From: Symbiodinium kawagutii
Taxonomy: Eukaryota; Sar; Dinophyceae; Suessiales; Symbiodiniaceae
DNA: 64,000 nt
Direction of reading: 5' to 3'
Assembly (NCBI GenBank): GCA_009767595.1
Contig: VSDK01017381.1
Span: 92,493 to 156,492 of the forward strand
Below the pieces are notes generated by a model that was given only the letters and a program-made list of their open reading frames with translations, was not told the origin of the DNA and ran no database searches. The position numbers and the translations under genes are program-made. Of the stretch, positions 24,215 to 36,070 are shown piece after piece. Every line of letters begins with the position of its first letter. The first letter of the stretch is position 1.

Positions 24215-25437
24215 TCCCTGGTTTTTCAGGATTGATATAGGATGATGTAAGGGTATCCCAACTGAGGACAATACACGAGCAACACCCTCTGATTTGTTCC
24301 CCCCGCTGATCTACCATTTTTTTCTCGTGAGAATCAACGTCGTGATCCGCAATGGTAGCTGGAACGATGAGCCGTTCGGGGTATCCAGTTCCCTTTAATA
24401 CGGGTGAGCGGTGCCAGGAAAGGCCCCAAGGAGTGGCCAGCCCAGCTGTGGTAGGCAGGTAGAAAACCAGCCATGTTTTTTTCAGTTGGCTTCACTGCAA
24501 AATGGAAAACATGTGACAGAGATGAGCTTGAACAAGGAATGTTGGAAGCACATGCACAAGTGTTTACCCAACCCACAAGCTGCAATACAGATGATTCCAT
24601 CGAGTCACATCGTGGTATAGTCTTTCAAGTTGCATTTGCACTTTTGCCCTGATTAGTCGTTATCCATTGCTCCCCAATATCAACTATATCATCAAGCGGA
24701 ATTAACCATCATCAATCATCATCAATCAAACACTAGTTCAATGATTGGTTGTACCCAACCATTGTTAGCTCCGACCATTGGTTGTAACTCAATTCACTAA
24801 GAGTATGAGTTCTACTACCTATGGTTACCTCTTGTTGTCACCCATGGTTGTATTGTTGGTTATAAACCCGATGCACAGTTTTGTAACCTAGGTAACATGA
24901 TAAGCCAGTTCCTTTTTGACCGTCATATCTTGCTGACCATTTTATATCCCGGTGATTTATATGTCGTCACCTATGAAACTGCTCATGGCGGTGGGTCAAT
25001 TCCCTGTACCCCAGCTGTTCGCATCACATAAATGACCAGATACTACCCTTTGCTGGAATTTATGCTTGTTACTGAGTAGTAAGTACTGGGTTGTTATTGA
25101 ACTACTGGGTCATTGACAACTGGGCAGTAGTAACTAGTGGGTACTATTTACAGTAACTAATGGGTGTTATGACCAGTTACTGTAGTAACTACTGGGTTAA
25201 TGGGTATTATTTGCAGAAACTGGGTCATTTGAACTACTGCCCATTGCTTGATGGTTGTTATCGACCCATCAAAAATTTGCTTAGTTCCCGATTGATTTTG
25301 CAGAGTTGACGATGGTTAACCCAGTTATGCATGGATTGAGTTCCCTGTGGATTTCCCTACGTTGGAATAATCAAACCTATGATGAACTAGTCCAACCTAC
25401 GAAGTCACCCCATACGGTATGCCCCTATGGTTGTTTG

Positions 25438-25549
25438 GGTGTTTCTCAAAATATGGATACCCCCTAAATCATCCAAGTCATTAGTTCATAATTTCTAGTC
25501 ATAAACCAACCATGACTTTTGGATACCTCTATGCCTTGAGAAACACCTA
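25438..25549. mobile_element. Family A element
   Basis: GGTGTTTCTCAAAATATGGAT at the left and GATACCTCTATGCCTTGAGA plus AACACC at the right. The centre contains ATAAACCAACCATGACTTTTG. Confidence 0.65.
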
Positions 25550-25826
25550 TATAGTTGGTATAAGTTCCCCTATTGTAGCTTATTATCCCGTACGATTCAC
25601 CATGTTTAATGGAGATATAGCCAGATTTGCCACCGTAAATCATCATTTATCATCATTTATAGATCAGTTGGCCAATATTAATGGAGATATAGCCTATAAT
25701 TCTGAGAATTCGTATCCCCTTTTGTTGGTTGGTATCCTCCTTTATTGCATGTACCATTGGTTAATATTCCCTTTTGTTGCTTAGTATACCCTATGATTTA
25801 TGAACATCTCCCCATTTGTTACCAAG

Positions 25827-25900
25827 CGCCCCACGGCTCATTGAAGACCCAGCGAGAGCTGGGCACTCAGGACAGTTCAGGGAGCCGAGACCTGGCAGAG
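25827..25900 (+). CDS. Small candidate exon
   Basis: Follows ACCAAG and precedes GTGAGACG. All three frames are open over 74 nt; the most protein-like reads GSLKTQRELGTQDSSGSRDL. GC-rich against AT-rich flanks. Unassigned. Confidence 0.4.
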
Positions 25901-25949
25901 GTGAGACGACCGGTGGCACTGGAAGCGTCAAGGAATGATGGGCGGTCGA

Positions 25950-26150
25950 TGCTGGTGGATGATGGGTAATGATAGTTGATGATGGTGGTTCATGCTGGTG
26001 GTTAATGCTGGTGGTTAATGCTGGTGCTTAATGATGGTGGTGAAGGATGATAGTTGATGATGGTGGTGAAGGATATAGTTGATGATGGTTGATGAATTAT
26101 GATGCTTCATGATGCTTGACGATGATGATGGTGAATGATGACTTGAACTT
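25950..26150. repeat. Degenerate ATGATGGTGGTT repeat
   Basis: Units resembling GGTGGTTAATGCT and GATAGTTGATGATGGT recur imperfectly. Similar ATGGTTGATG wording appears in many other introns of this window. Confidence 0.6.
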
Positions 26151-26542
26151 ATAGTGATTGTTCAGTACGAAGCTTCATCACGGGTGGTGACAACATCCTG
26201 TTGACTGTGAAGCAGTTGAAATGATGGCTGTGGTTGAAACTTATAATCCAGTCTTTGAAGTGACGACAAATGGTCCGGCCCTGGTCGGTTAACTGTGCTG
26301 AGTTCAGGGATTTCATGTGGACAGAGCAGGGATGGCGTAACCCTGCCAGTTGACTGCGGCGTGCAAGTGACATTTGATATGTTTATGGTCCTCTTCCTGG
26401 TCGTTTCCATTTCAGCAATCTCATACCAGCTGGTTTCTGTGTGTTTATTGAAAGTAGCAATGTAGCTGCTCATTCCAGCTTTCATTCCAGCAGCAATCTC
26501 TAGTCGTTTCTATGTGTTTATTGAAAGCTGCTACTGGAATAG

Positions 26543-26636
26543 CTCGAAATCGAGCACTGTGAAGCAGCCATGAGGCTGATGTCATCCCGGAGGGTCATCA
26601 CCTATCGCCTGGGCCGAAGCCATGAAGAAGCCTCAT
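26543..26636 (+). CDS. Candidate exon of an unrecognised gene
   Basis: Acceptor ATAG before and GTTGAC after. One frame of 31 codons reads LEIEHCEAAMRLMSSRRVIT, then YRLGRSHEEAS. It is helical and charged, not low complexity. No family was recognised. Confidence 0.5.
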
Positions 26637-26662
26637 GTTGACCGGCTCGCAAATTTCTCACG

Positions 26663-26788
26663 GCGAGCTGGGTCAATATTAACCAACAATTTTATGGAGA
26701 ATAATAACCAATCATTTTATAGGGAAAACAATGGGTAATGATGGGGAACCAGGGGGACTAAGGGTTTTGACCCACTGCCATACCACTG
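26663..26788. mobile_element. Family B element
   Basis: GAGCTGGGTCAATATTAACCA at the left and AGGGTTTTGACCCACTGCC at the right, with AAAACAATGGGTAATGATGG inside. Confidence 0.65.
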
Positions 26789-26902
26789 CAACCAATCATC
26801 ACTTTGAGAGGTCGAACAGTCGAACCTCCACTGTGATGATCACGGATGATAAGCTGGGCGATGCTGGGCATAGTATCCATCAAGAATAGTGGACAACAAT
26901 CC

Positions 26903-27090
26903 AGAATGTGTTTCTCAAGTCATAGGGGACCTTCCAAATCATCTTTTCTTAATCATAATCAGTGATAAATCATTATTTTTGAGTGATAAATCATTATCAG
27001 TGATGATAAACCATCCATTTTGATCAGTGATAAAACATTATCAGTGATAAACCATCCATTTTGAGGCCCCCTGTGTACTGAGAACCCACC
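26903..27090. mobile_element. Expanded or rearranged family A element
   Basis: Starts TGTGTTTCTCAAGTCATAGG and ends TTTGAGGCCCCCTGTGTACT. The interior carries three tandem copies of GTGATAAA-CATTATCAGTGATAAACCATC-like sequence, so the core has been amplified. Confidence 0.5.
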
Positions 27091-27111
27091 GGGCATTGCA
27101 CTAAGCTTCAG

Positions 27112-27198
27112 CGTTGCCCCCCGCGTTGGCGAGGCACTTGAGACTGTTTTGCTGGTCGAGCCCTTTGCGCAGGCTGACGGACGTAAAGATTCATGGCG
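27112..27198 (+). CDS. Candidate exon of an unrecognised gene
   Basis: Lies between TTCAG and GTGAACAG. The most natural frame reads VAPRVGEALETVLLVEPF, then AQADGRKDSWR. A second open frame (LPPALARHLRLF) would fit the phase of the exon ending at 26636. Frame choice is unresolved; coding potential is good by GC and lack of stops. Confidence 0.45.
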
Positions 27199-27209
27199 GT
27201 GAACAGGTC

Positions 27210-27600
27210 TACCCTCGGGTGATCTAACATAGCTGGCTGGAAAATCACCAGATTTTGTAGAGAATCCCTGGGAAACCACTAACAACTGCTGGATTTTCCA
27301 TTGCCACGTTAGTTTACCATCAAGTTTATTGATCACTTACTAGCGATCTAACATCACTTACTAGCCATAAACCAAGGGTAACCAGCAATAAGCCAATCAC
27401 TTACTAACATCACTTACTTGGTAGTTCTAGCAATAAACCAACCATTATCTGGGGTTCCCCATTTGAAGAACCCCCTACACTCTGGTAAACTAACATGGCT
27501 GGCTGGAAAATCCAGCAATAAACTTGATGGTTTCCCAGGGTTTCTCTACAAAATATGGTGATTTTCCAGCTAGCTACGTTAGATCACCAGAGTGTCATGA
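27210..27600. repeat. Large imperfect inverted repeat (family C)
   Basis: About 110 bp at 27215-27330 (GTGATCTAACATAGCTGGCT, then GGAAAATCACCAGATTTTGTA) reappears as its reverse complement at 27482-27598 (TACAAAATATGGTGATTTTCC, then CTACGTTAGATCACC). A related structure, bounded by GGGTACCCTCTGGTAG and CCACCAGAGGGTAC, lies at about 63460-63585. It suggests a foldback element family. Confidence 0.65.
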
Positions 27601-27679
27601 TTGTAATGGGATTCAATGAATTTCGCCACACTGGGGAGCTTTCAAAAAACCATGGGATCCAAAATCTAATGGGATTCAA

Positions 27680-29170
27680 TATGATCCAAACGATGAAATC
27701 AGTTGAAATCAATTGAAATCATCTATGATCCAAACGGTGAAATCAGTTGAAATCAATTGAATTCATCTATGATCCAAACATATGACGAAAGGGATTGAAG
27801 TCAATTGAAATCATCTATGATCCAAACGGTGAAATCAGTTGAAATCAATTGAATTCATCTATGATCCAAACATATGACGAAAGGGATTGAAGTCAATTGA
27901 AATCATCTATGATCCAAACGGTGAAATCAGTTGAAATCAATTGAATTCATCTATGATCCAAACATATGACGAAAGGGATTGAAGTCAATTGAAATCATCT
28001 ATGATCCAAACGGTGAAATCAGTTGAAATCAATTGAATTCATCTATGATCCAAACATATGACGAAAGGGATTGAAGTCAATTGAAATCATCTATGATCCA
28101 AACGGTGAAATCAGTTGAAATCAATTGAATTCATCTATGATCCAAACATATGACGAAAGGGATTGAAGTCAATTGAAATCATCTATGATCCAAACGGTGA
28201 AATCAGTTGAAATCAATTGAATTCATCTATGATCCAAACATATGACGAAAGGGATTGAAGTCAATTGAAATCATCTATGATCCAAACGGTGAAATCAGTT
28301 GAAATCAATTGAATTCATCTATGATCCAAACATATGACGAAAGGGATTGAAGTCAATTGAAATCATCTATGATCCAAACGGTGAAATCAGTTGAAATCAA
28401 TTGAATTCATCTATGATCCAAACATATGACGAAAGGGATTGAAGTCAATTGAAATCATCTATGATCCAAACGGTGAAATCAGTTGAAATCAATTGAATTC
28501 ATCTATGATCCAAACATATGACGAAAGGGATTGAAGTCAATTGAAATCATCTATGATCCAAACGGTGAAATCAGTTGAAATCAATTGAATTCATCTATGA
28601 TCCAAACATATGACGAAAGGGATTGAAGTCAATTGAAATCATCTATGATCCAAACGGTGAAATCAGTTGAAATCAATTGAATTCATCTATGATCCAAACA
28701 TATGACGAAAGGGATTGAAGTCAATTGAAATCATCTATGATCCAAACGGTGAAATCAGTTGAAATCAATTGAATTCATCTATGATCCAAACATATGACGA
28801 AAGGGATTGAAGTCAATTGAAATCATCTATGATCCAAACGGTGAAATCAGTTGAAATCAATTGAATTCATCTATGATCCAAACATATGACGAAAGGGATT
28901 GAAGTCAATTGAAATCATCTATGATCCAAACGGTGAAATCAGTTGAAATCAATTGAATTCATCTATGATCCAAACATATGACGAAAGGGATTGAAGTCAA
29001 TTGAAATCATCTATGATCCAAACGATGAAATCAGTTGAAATCAATTGAAATCATCTATGATCCAAACGGTGAAATCAGTTGAAATCAATTGAAATCATCT
29101 ATGATCCAAACATATGACGAAAGTGATTGAAATCATCTATGATCCAAACGATGAAATCAGTTGAAATAGT
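27680..29170. repeat. 92-bp tandem satellite, 14 near-identical core copies
   Basis: The unit contains ATTGAAGTCAATTGAAATCA, TCTATGATCCAAACGGTGAA, ATCAGTTGAAATCAATTGAA, TTCATCTATGATCCAAACAT and ATGACGAAAGGG. The GAAAGGG landmark recurs every 92 bases from 27787 to 28983 with almost no variation. Edge units at both ends are diverged and shortened. Each unit has an internal half-repeat (TCTATGATCCAAAC twice). No open frame crosses it and there are no CRISPR-like unique spacers. Confidence 0.95.
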
Positions 29171-29680
29171 TACTGTAACACTATAATGTAACAACAACAC
29201 ATCCAGTATTTTTCACAGTATCTTCGTGATCTGAAGGCTCGTTGGCCACATGGCCGTTAACGCTGTGGTAGGTATCCGCCCTGGAGGACTACATCTTTGA
29301 CAGGCGACCTGCGCGTTTTGCACGGGAGATACTAGTGACAGCTGGTGCAGAACTGCGGGTCCAGAACTGCAGATTTATAATCACAATTCCTGGATCATAC
29401 CGCCCATTGTTTGCAGAGCTGGATCATAATTGCACTGCTGATGCAGAGCTCCCAGCTGGCGATTTACCATCATCCATCAACTCCAAGGGGTTTAGTGATC
29501 ACCAAACATCCATCCACGGCTCGGTGATCAGCAGCTTTCCCCCAACGGCCGTGATCACCGAATCAGTGGTTTTGATCCGTGGTGCTGGTGCCTGGGAGCT
29601 GCAAGGGTGAGGGAGAGGATCATGAAACCGTGGAGTCAACAACTTTGAAACGGTTATTTGTCGCATCCCAGCAAAAATGG

Positions 29681-29780
29681 ATGGTTTCTCAAAATAGGGC
29701 AACCCAAAAATAGCTGCTTGATTGATGTAAATGGTTAATATTGGATGATTTTGGGGTACCCCTATTTTAAGAAACCACCA
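29681..29780. mobile_element. Family A element
   Basis: ATGGTTTCTCAAAATAGGGC at the left and GGGGTACCCCTATTTTAAGA plus AACCACC at the right. Confidence 0.7.
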
Positions 29781-31833
29781 AATGATTCTCTGTAACGGAA
29801 TAGAGTTGGAAATCATTCGATCTCCTGAGGATTCACAATTATTGACCATCATCATTATAACCATCAATTCATCACTAACAATTCGCCATTAATCAACCAC
29901 TGACTAACCGTCAATGAACCATAAAGTTTAGGTTCGCCATTTTTTTTTTGACATTCAACCATTGTTTTCCCCCCCTATAACTGGTAGTGGACCAGATCTA
30001 AAACTGACAGTTGACCCCACAAGCTATATATATATATAACCCTCCTATAGCTGGTAGTTTACCAGCTCTATCACTGGTAGTTAATCCCACATAGTTATCT
30101 ACAACTGGCAGTTGACCCCCTAAAAATGGTAGTTACCCCCCCCTGCAACTGGTTGCCAACCCCCAAGCGCTGGTGATAAACCAACAGCTCCAGCGGCGGA
30201 ACGCGGCCAGGCACGGCGCGAAAGAGAAGAGCGGGGAAGGACTGCACTCCGCAACCGCCAGTGGCAGCAGTTGAAAGCCTGGTTTGGAGCACTATAAAGC
30301 CATTGTGAATAGTGGTTATACATGGTTATGAATGGTTATTAATGACTGTAATTGTAACAAGAATAGAAACAACAATAATGATAAACGACCGTGCATTAAT
30401 CATTAACATAGCCATTTGATTCAAGAATGATAGAGCATAATGATGCCGTAATGGCTGATGATTAAAACATTTAAGACCCGTGATCATTGTGATTTGCAAT
30501 GGATGGCTATCAATCAATCATAATTTGTTCGTTACCTAACAATCGATCATACGGGCTTATAGTTCGCAAGAATATTGACTGATAAGCGATTTACCAATGA
30601 GTATTGGTGAATAAGAGTTGTTCATGTTTGGTTATAAATGGTTACACTTAATGGCTCATGGCTATTAATGATATTCTGTGGTGGTTGATGATTGTCATTG
30701 TCACATATGATCGTGATACTCAAAACATGTCATGAATGATGCCTTTGCCGCTGGGATGTCCCATCCTTGGCAACGAACGCTTTCCATTTTGCAAAGTGGT
30801 AGATCTACTTGCAAATACGTGACCAGTGGTTTTACCAAAAACCGCCCATGTTTTACCAACTCATACGTGGTGATGGGTCAATGATGCCATGTACCCCTGG
30901 TGAATTTCCCATAAATTACCAAATTTGTCTTTGTTGTTGTGTTCACCTGCCCATTTTTAGATTGGTTTGTTGTGATCCAAAACCATATCGGGCGGGGGGG
31001 GTGTGTTAGCAAGATGGATCTCTCATGATGGTGCTCCAAGAAACATCAGTATGTCATCACATGTTGCCTCAAAAGGGTGACCGAACAAGTTGATTGTTGC
31101 AGTTGCACACACAATCAGATGATGTGTTTGGTGTTTGGATCAAAACAGGACCAACTCCGCAAGATTGGGTCAAGACCCGGCAGGCCATTTTGTAAGTGAA
31201 CATGCCAAGACTGGCCTATTCAGCATGATATTGTGGCAGACGGGCCTCAGATGTTGGACCGACTGCCCTGGTTTACCCCAGACAGCACTGGGTCCAGACA
31301 TGTCCAGACGGGTCTCCACTGAGGAGGGGAAGCCACGAGCAGCGAGCCAGCTGCCCGAGTGAGACTGACGCTTGGCGGGTGCGGGTGAGACGACTGAGCT
31401 GCTTGGATTCCCGGTGCCCAAAGCCGGAGCTTGAGACTTGGGTCCCCTGAAATTTTCCCCAGGAATCCAGGGCTTCCAGGAATAATCACACGACTTGTTG
31501 TTCCCGCTCAAGTTGTTGCCAATCTGGTCAAGTGTGGCAAGTTTTTTTTGGTAAGCAGACATGCCTTTTTGATTCAGGATCAACCATTGCAAGTCTGGTC
31601 AGCCGCTCATTCCTCTTCCAGGGAAAAGCTGACGTTCCAAAAGGTATCAACCCCTTACAGAGTGGGACCCCCAGGTTGGTTAATCTGGGTTATGACTATA
31701 CAGTTAGGTAGGTTATAAACAAACTCATGACCCTTGGTTACATCCATCCTTTCTAGAACTCAAGGCTCCAGGGATCCAACAAGTTTTCAAGATAGGAGCC
31801 CAGGAGCGAGACAGATCCCTGGTTGGTGAGGGG

Positions 31834-32055
31834 CTAATCAGCCCCCCCCGCTTGGAATGCCCAGTCCTCCAAGGAATTGCAAGCAACCTCCACCGCAAGC
31901 AAAGGCGAGCTCACTGGGTGCCATCCAATGTTCGGATTCTTCGGTTTGAGGGCATCACTGGGGGACACCCAACCGTGTTTTTGTAGGCGCTGGACGGAGA
32001 GAGAATAGGCAGTGGCGTCGAATTTGCTTGGTTGTCCCTTCGAACAATGATGCAA
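31834..32055 (-). pseudogene. Opposite-strand coding-like fragment
   Basis: The minus strand has an open frame without stops that reads like protein: SKFDATAYSLSVQRLQKHGW, then WHPVSSPLLAVEV and CNSLEDWAFQAGG. There is no ATG at its 5' end (the first codon is TTG). It is isolated among + strand features, so it may be a fragment of a retroelement or gene copy. No family was recognised. Confidence 0.3.
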
Positions 32056-32107
32056 TTCTTGGAATTTGTCGATGATTTAGAATTTCGTCAATGATACTCT
32101 CGTATTT

Positions 32108-32211
32108 GGTGGTTTCTCAAAATAGGTACCCCCCAAATCATCCAAGTCATTAACCATTCAGAAGTATAAACCAACCATGACTTTTGGGTGCCCTATTTCA
32201 AGAAACCACCA
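32108..32211. mobile_element. Family A element
   Basis: GGTGGTTTCTCAAAATAGGTA at the left and TGCCCTATTTCAAGAAACCA at the right, with AGTATAAACCAACCATGAC in the centre. Confidence 0.7.
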
Positions 32212-32284
32212 TTTGGGGGGGGGAAGCACCCCGTTAATGAACAGACCCAGATGTACTGATGGTGGTACCCAGCGTTCCCCACAG

Positions 32285-32341
32285 GCTCGCTCCAAGAGTG
32301 ATCTCAACGATGGACGACAGGAGGGCGCTGAGCTTCATTCG
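32285..32341 (+). CDS. Small candidate exon
   Basis: Acceptor CACAG before, donor GTACAG after, 19 codons reading ARSKSDLNDGRQEGAELHS. Phase 0 at both ends and compatible with the next candidate at 32515. Disordered, charged composition. Confidence 0.45.
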
Positions 32342-32514
32342 GTACAGTGATCTAACACGATCGAAGATGATCTAGGCTGACATCTGATCAAAGATTTTCT
32401 AGTCACAGTAGAATGTAATGATTAAGAAAATCAAAGTCAGAATTCAAGGTAAGAACTTGTGGATCAAGAACTTAAACTCAAGATGTAACGTCCTGTGGAT
32501 CATTTCTCTTCAAG

Positions 32515-32610
32515 GTCAGCCTTGGCACGGCTGAGCCGCAGGAGCCAGCGGGCGCCTATTCCCCACCTGCGGTTCCCTTGGATGCTCCAGCGAATCCCCC
32601 ACCTTTGCAG
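32515..32610 (+). CDS. Candidate Pro/Ala-rich exon
   Basis: Follows CAAG. The phase-0 frame reads VSLGTAEPQEPAGAYSPPAV, then PLDAPANPPPLQ, and would use a GC donor (GCAGGG) at 32611. A competing frame runs on to GTGATC near 32669 and ends QQYMSDETLR. The first is favoured by phase and composition. Confidence 0.45.
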
Positions 32611-32819
32611 GCAGGGCATAGCACTTCAGCAGTACATGAGTGATGAGACTTTGAGGTGATCGCCATGAATCTTGGAGATGTGGAGGTGAATATTCTTGAC
32701 ATTCTCGACCCTGTTGTTTTATTTTGATGTTTTCACATTGCAATTTGGTGCTCGTTCCTAGCTGCACTGACCAAGTAGAGGTGCATGAGAAACAGGTTTT
32801 TCACATCAATCGCATGCGT

Positions 32820-32980
32820 ACACACACACACACCAATGTATCTATAGATGTAGATATTATAATATATATATATATACATGTGTACACATTCATTTCTATA
32901 CATGGTTATTGTGTATATATGTCAATGCATGTATACATATATATATATACTGTATATATATATATATATGCATACACATT
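32820..32980. repeat. CA and TA dinucleotide tracts
   Basis: ACACACAC at 32820-32832, then several TATATATA runs to 32972. No function is inferred. Confidence 0.7.
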
Positions 32981-33127
32981 CATCGGCTGTCGCTTAATGA
33001 TCATCAACCATGTCAAGCAACCATCGTTTCAATCTTGGTGCAATTTGGCAGGGCTCCAGCACTCCTTCAAACGTTTGGCACTCAGCTTGAAGCCCTGGAC
33101 AGGAGTCGCCACAGAAACATTTCATGA

Positions 33128-33852
<725 letters not shown>

Positions 33853-33879
33853 TTCTGCCCCACTTGGTGAGCCACACAG

Positions 33880-33941
33880 GCAGCCTCGCAACCAGAGAAA
33901 GCTCCAGAGTCCGAGTGCACAGAGCATCTCACAGGCAACGG
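33880..33941 (+). CDS. Small candidate exon
   Basis: Begins after CACACAG directly downstream of the microsatellite and ends before GTCAGTG. The frame reads AASQPEKAPESECTEHLTGN and is phase-compatible with the exon ending at 32610. Disordered Glu/Pro/Ser composition. Confidence 0.4.
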
Positions 33942-34389
33942 GTCAGTGTTGCAGTGCAGCGTTAAGAAGAGCAGCCTCCAAGAACCCCCAAGGAGCCCCG
34001 CTGGTTTAGCTTGTTTAAGCACGGTTAACCAACGGGATTCGCACAGCTGTACTTTGGACAATCAGAAGCGCTTGTTAAAGATGGTCAATGATGGCGACTG
34101 GTAGTGATAGTGAATGATGAATGATCGTAAATGATGGTGAATGATGGCTACTGTACTGTACTTTGGACAACCTAAAAACAACTTCGGATTTGCCAGTATT
34201 TCTAGGCCATGAAGCCTCGAGCTCTTTTAGGAGTTCAATAAGTTCGAGCTGCATTCATCTTGACGCAGAGGGAGACCATTTTTCAGACGAAGACTGCCCT
34301 TCGCTAGCAGCTGATAAAATACCACAATTGGGCAGTCTCAAGACCTTTAGTTCGTTAATGTTCTATGATGGTTTCAGTTCTTGACTAAA

Positions 34390-34520
34390 CCAACTACAAA
34401 GTGGACCCCCAGCAGTGATAAGTTGGAGTCACCCCCTACAATTGGTAGTTGGGTAAAAGTTGGGCTAAGCCCCTATAACCTAAGTTGGGTCAACCCCCTA
34501 CAACTGGTAGTCAGCCCCAG
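34390..34520. repeat. Degenerate CTGGTAGTTGGGTCAACCCC repeat
   Basis: Several imperfect units such as CCCCTACAATTGGTAGTTGGG and CCCCCTACAACTGGTAGTCAG. The same wording occurs at 29985-30150 and 46380-46410, so it is a dispersed family. Confidence 0.6.
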
Positions 34521-34558
34521 CTCGGTTGTCGTTGGGACACCTTTTGTGGGGAAACGAG

Positions 34559-34655
34559 CCAATTTCCACCTGCTTGCGATGCGAGACCGAGGCGAAGAAA
34601 GCAGATGGCAGCGAACTCATGTTGGGAGCGGCGGAGGTGTCGCTCAAAGTTCGAG
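34559..34655 (+). CDS. Candidate exon of an unrecognised gene
   Basis: Acceptor ACGAG, donor GTTTGTGAG. The phase-0 frame reads PISTCLRCETEAKKADGSEL, then MLGAAEVSLKVRG. It alternates as a beta strand near the end. Composition is natural and stop-free. No family assignment. Confidence 0.5.
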
Positions 34656-35204
34656 GTTTGTGAGTAATGGACTGGTGAATGATGGGTATCATTAACCACA
34701 TGAAAATGGTTGAGAATGGTCACTGATCATGATTAGTATCATGAACAGTCTGTTCTTAGTAACCATTCTTCACCATCATGAAATGATTGAAATTGGTAAC
34801 AAAGATTGAAAAGGTGGTTTAACTATGTTGTTCCTCCGTGGCAACCATGAACAGTTAATCATTTTGATGGCAACATAAATCACGAACCATCAACCAATCT
34901 TTTTATCTAATGGTTAGTCAAGTTTTTTAATAACTCCACTCATAACTTTTCTTATTCAGCCGCTGCAGTGAGTGGTGAAAGGCGTGCCTTTTACATGAAA
35001 ACTGTTCAATCAGGTGAGGGAAGCCAACCACAGAAGGCGTGCCTAGTCGGAGTTCCGATGGTGAAAATCAAATTGAGTTCTGTAATGGCTAAACCATCAA
35101 CCAATCTTTTCACCTAATGGTTAGTTAAGTTATTAAGTAACTCCACCAATAAATGGCCAACCCTCCGCCTTTTCATCAGCTGGTGGCTTCCAACTCGGCC
35201 CCAG

Positions 35205-35324
35205 GTGAAGATCTTTTACAACGGCCATCAGCTGACGACCAAAGAGAGTGTCAGGGTCTGAGCTGCGATGCCAGGGCGAGTCGAAGTGGGGTGGCGACGT
35301 GGCGAGGTCGAGGCTTGAAGCAAG
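35205..35324 (+). CDS. Candidate exon, frame ambiguous
   Basis: Follows CCCCAG and precedes GTGAACTG. A frame consistent in phase with the exon ending at 34655 reads EDLLQRPSADDQRECQG and stays open to the donor. A second frame reads VKIFYNGHQLTTKESVR, which looks more like a folded beta-rich segment, and stops unless spliced at GTCTGAG (35256). Confidence 0.45.
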
Positions 35325-35944
35325 GTGAACTGATGAGGGATGATGACCTACAATAGAAGGGAATATGATGGTGAATGATGGTTGATGATGGTAGACCAGG
35401 GTTGCAGGGTGAACTGACTTATAGCCATATCTCTCGAAATCGGAGTGATGTGAAAACCAGGGCGCCAAAATGTCAGCCATAGAAAGTGGAAATGTGAACA
35501 GCTCAGACCTAAGACTTGTTCCGACTTTTTGACGTGTCGACACTGAGGTGGTACAAGTGTTGGTCCACAATGCGAAGAAGTCTGGGCCAACAGAGGACGG
35601 CCAGTCGCAGCTGTTCCCCTTGCATCGTTTTGGGAAATCCCTGGGGAGGAAAAAGGAAAGAGATGACTCTCAGCTAAAACCGCGGCGGCATGGATCGAAG
35701 TTTGTCAAGGTCTGACAAGTACCATACATTTCAAGTTAAGCAATTCGCCCAGTTCCCTTGGGCCGCTCTGAAGTAGTTGAGCCAGTCAAGATATCTAAAG
35801 GTCCATGGATGAGGATCAGACTGCCGGGCAGCCGAAATTTCTGTACATGCGCAGCAGTTTGTATGATGGTTCTTGTAACTTCTACGCATCTAGGTTGCAT
35901 CACGAACAATTGTCATGAGAAAACATGGGCCATACAGTAGTGGT

Positions 35945-36070
35945 TGATAGTTGCATTCATGTTGCCTATCAGCTTCTGTTGCAGTGCGTGCGTCATGAGC
36001 ACAATAATGTGATTGCTCATGACGCACGCACTGCAACAGAAGCTGATAGGCAACATGAATGCAACTATCA
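35945..36070. repeat. Perfect hairpin with 57-bp arms and 12-nt loop
   Basis: The left arm starts TGATAGTTGCATTCATGTTG and ends GTGCGTGCGTCATGAGCA. The right arm, from 36014, is its exact reverse complement as far as TATCA at 36070. The loop is CAATAATGTGAT. No mismatch was found across the 57 bp. No gene was recognised inside it. Confidence 0.9.

Larger units (their letters stand above)
20884..25826. other. Long spacer rich in repeat elements
   Basis: Holds family A copies (22491-22590, 22827-22922, 23801-23880 partial, 25438-25549), family B copies (22598-22705, 24084-24214), a CAT/ATC microsatellite (23165-23290) and ACTGGGTCATTA-type degenerate repeats (25070-25260). Repeated phrases about CATTTTATAA/AAAATG occur at 21360-21890. 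No exon is supported confidently. Confidence 0.45.
29171..32284. other. Spacer with repeat elements and one weak exon candidate
   Basis: Family A copies at 29681-29780 and 32108-32211. Repeats of the form CTGGTAGTTGACCCC lie at 29985-30150. A GC-rich patch at 30188-30275 has a frame AERGQARREREERG that could be a coiled-coil exon, but its donor is unclear. An opposite-strand coding-like fragment is at 31834-32055. Confidence 0.4.

Noticed and set aside
27680-29170. CRISPR-like array
   Set aside because: Units are continuous 92-bp tandem copies with no unique spacers, in eukaryotic DNA without cas genes.
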